A model generated the notes under the pieces. It was not told the origin of the DNA. It was given only the letters and a program-made list of their open reading frames with translations, and made no database searches. The translations under genes were made by a program, and so were the position numbers. From Blautia luti (GTDB taxonomy: Bacteria; Bacillota; Clostridia; Lachnospirales; Lachnospiraceae): a stretch of DNA of 64,000 nt. The stretch is from positions 1 to 64,000 of the forward strand of contig NZ_JAAITI010000004.1 in assembly GCF_013304735.1 (NCBI RefSeq). The letters run 5' to 3'. Shown piece after piece: positions 63,044 to 64,000 of this stretch. Every line of letters begins with the position of its first letter. Position 1 is the stretch's first letter.

Positions 63044-63920
63044 AGCCTGCCACCTCCGTTTCGCTGATAAATATTTCTTCCAGAGTCAGTGGGAGCACTT
63101 CACAGAAAAGAGGATTTTTTGCCTGTATCTTCTCCATGATCTCTCTTCTTGTTCCCCTTGCAGTAATAAGCAGCAGGGAGCCCTGATGCTCTGTTTTCAA
63201 AACATCCAGCTCTTTCTTTAATTCTTCTTCTTTCTTTTTGTCAGTAAGTACACACTGGATCTTATGGATGTGGAATTTCATATCCTCCAGATCTCTGGAA
63301 AGGAGAATTCCTCCCTGATGAAGAAGCCCGATGTGATCGCAGATATCTTCCAGCTCACGGAGATTGTGGGAAGCGATCACCGGCGTAAATTCACGACTCA
63401 TGATCTCCGATGCAAAAATGCTTTTTACTGCCTGGCGCATTACCGGGTCCAGACCGTCAAAGGTTTCATCACAGAACAGATATTTCGTTCCTGTACTGAT
63501 TCCCAGGATCACCAGAAGCTGTTTCTTCATTCCTTTGGAAAAAGTGTTGATTTTTCGTTTTCCATCCAGATGAAACTGCTTCATCATTGTCTCAAAACGT
63601 GCCTGCTGAAATCCCGGATAAATACACCGGTAAAATTCTGCCATGTCCAGAGCATTGTAGTTTGCCGGAATATATGCATCATCAGGGATGTAGAAAAAAT
63701 GCTCTTTGATCCGTTCATTTTCAAAAACCGTTTCTTCATCCATCAGCACTTCTCCTCTGTCCTGACGGATGATCCCGGCCATGATACGGAGCAGAGTACT
63801 TTTTCCCGCACCGTTGGAACCGATCAGTCCAAAAACCTCCCGTTCCCCGATATCCATGGTTACCTTATTTACTGCCTGTATCTTGCCAAAAGCTTTGCTG
63901 CAGTTTTTTATTTCAATCAT
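63018..63920 (-). CDS. ABC transporter ATP-binding protein
   Basis: 300 residues. Walker A GSNGAGKST (about 35-43), a Q-loop region, a degenerate signature FSKGMKKQL (for LSGGQ), Walker B YLFCDETFDGLD and switch His in IASHNLREL. The C-terminal ~90 residues are the regulatory tail typical of YtrB/EcsA-like ATPases. It energises the permease encoded next. Its ATG overlaps the stop of the GntR gene. Confidence 0.92.
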   Translation of the reverse strand: MIEIKNCSKAFGKIQAVNKVTMDIGEREVFGLIGSNGAGKSTLLRIMAGIIRQDRGEVLMDEETVFENERIKEHFFYIPDDAYIPANYNALDMAEFYRCIYPGFQQARFETMMKQFHLDGKRKINTFSKGMKKQLLVILGISTGTKYLFCDETFDGLDPVMRQAVKSIFASEIMSREFTPVIASHNLRELEDICDHIGLLHQGGILLSRDLEDMKFHIHKIQCVLTDKKKEEELKKELDVLKTEHQGSLLLITARGTRREIMEKIQAKNPLFCEVLPLTLEEIFISETEVAGYEVKNLFQ

Positions 63921-63999
63921 TGTTTCCCTCCTTATAGCATGAGCGGATCACACCGATCATTTCTTCCTCCCCTACTCCCAGAGCCATTCCCTTTTCTGC
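63913..63999 (-). CDS. GntR (YtrA)-type regulator, C-terminal end (partial)
   Basis: The last 28 codons of a frame that enters from beyond the window: GMALGVGEEEMIGVIRSCYKE then a short Gly/Asn tail. This is the short C-terminal helix typical of YtrA-subfamily GntR regulators (LGxxxEELLxxL). It overlaps the ATPase start by 8 bases, the usual regulator-ATPase-permease order for drug-sensing YtrA systems. The DNA-binding part is outside the window. Confidence 0.6.
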   Translation of the reverse strand, partial: AEKGMALGVGEEEMIGVIRSCYKEGNND

Positions 64000-64000
64000 G

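Noticed and set aside
1-64000. CRISPR arrays, intact insertion sequences, prophage genes and rRNA genes
   Set aside because: No regularly spaced repeats, transposase genes, phage structural genes or rRNA sequences were seen.

Overview
The window looks like a chromosomal stretch of a low-to-mid-GC, spore-forming anaerobic Firmicute, most probably a Lachnospiraceae gut bacterium. The support is AAGGAGG-type ribosome binding sites throughout, the character of the RpsB, EF-Ts and RibBA proteins, a BclA-like collagen protein, and many anaerobic iron-sulfur enzymes. Genus was not determined. Nearly every gene is on the minus strand, so operons read from high to low coordinates; the one clear plus-strand gene is the cytidylate-kinase-like gene at 12.1 kb.

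Layout. 0-11 kb: a possible group II intron edge at a terminator, an SH3-domain membrane-anchored protein, tRNA-Arg(CCG), two multispanning membrane proteins translationally coupled to a three-subunit molybdenum hydroxylase, a GH13 alpha-glucosidase, a GNAT and an M28 peptidase. 11-19.6 kb: a collapsed MacA/MacB-type pseudogene, a cytidylate-kinase-like gene, a GC-rich block of nested palindromes, a DUF362 protein, an esterase, ThrH, an alanine/sodium symporter, and MgtE with a long leader containing a small ORF. 19.7-31.6 kb: a type I restriction-modification operon (fic, hsdM, hsdS ... hsdR). Between hsdS and hsdR sit a DUF3990/DUF3791 pair and an AT-rich three-gene cassette: a PD-(D/E)XK nuclease-like protein, a PHP-ATPase fusion and a 102-residue protein. 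This is the best candidate for an undescribed defence module.

31.7-42.4 kb: a co-directional redox cluster. HdrB, HdrC, HdrA and an MvhD/FlxD-like protein are followed by two ferredoxin-type subunits and an FAD/NAD-binding FlxA-like subunit, then by a fumarate-reductase-like iron-sulfur protein and flavoprotein and a two-subunit class I fumarase. It reads as a soluble, probably electron-bifurcating, NADH-linked malate-fumarate-succinate module, which is the most interesting metabolic system here. 42.6-50.6 kb: an L,D-transpeptidase, two tandem LeuCD/aconitase-family dehydratases with unusual specificity motifs, a FliB-type lysine methylase and a MATE exporter.

50.7-64 kb: a collagen-like exosporium-type protein behind a sporulation-type promoter, next to a family 2 glycosyltransferase. 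After these come a HAD hydrolase, the ribDE(BA)H operon under an FMN riboswitch with two tandem terminators, a zinc-ribbon HTH regulator, tsf and rpsB, an RsuA-type pseudouridine synthase, and a GntR/ABC ATPase/permease operon cut by the window edge. Family assignments come from reading motifs in the translated sequence; no database search was run.
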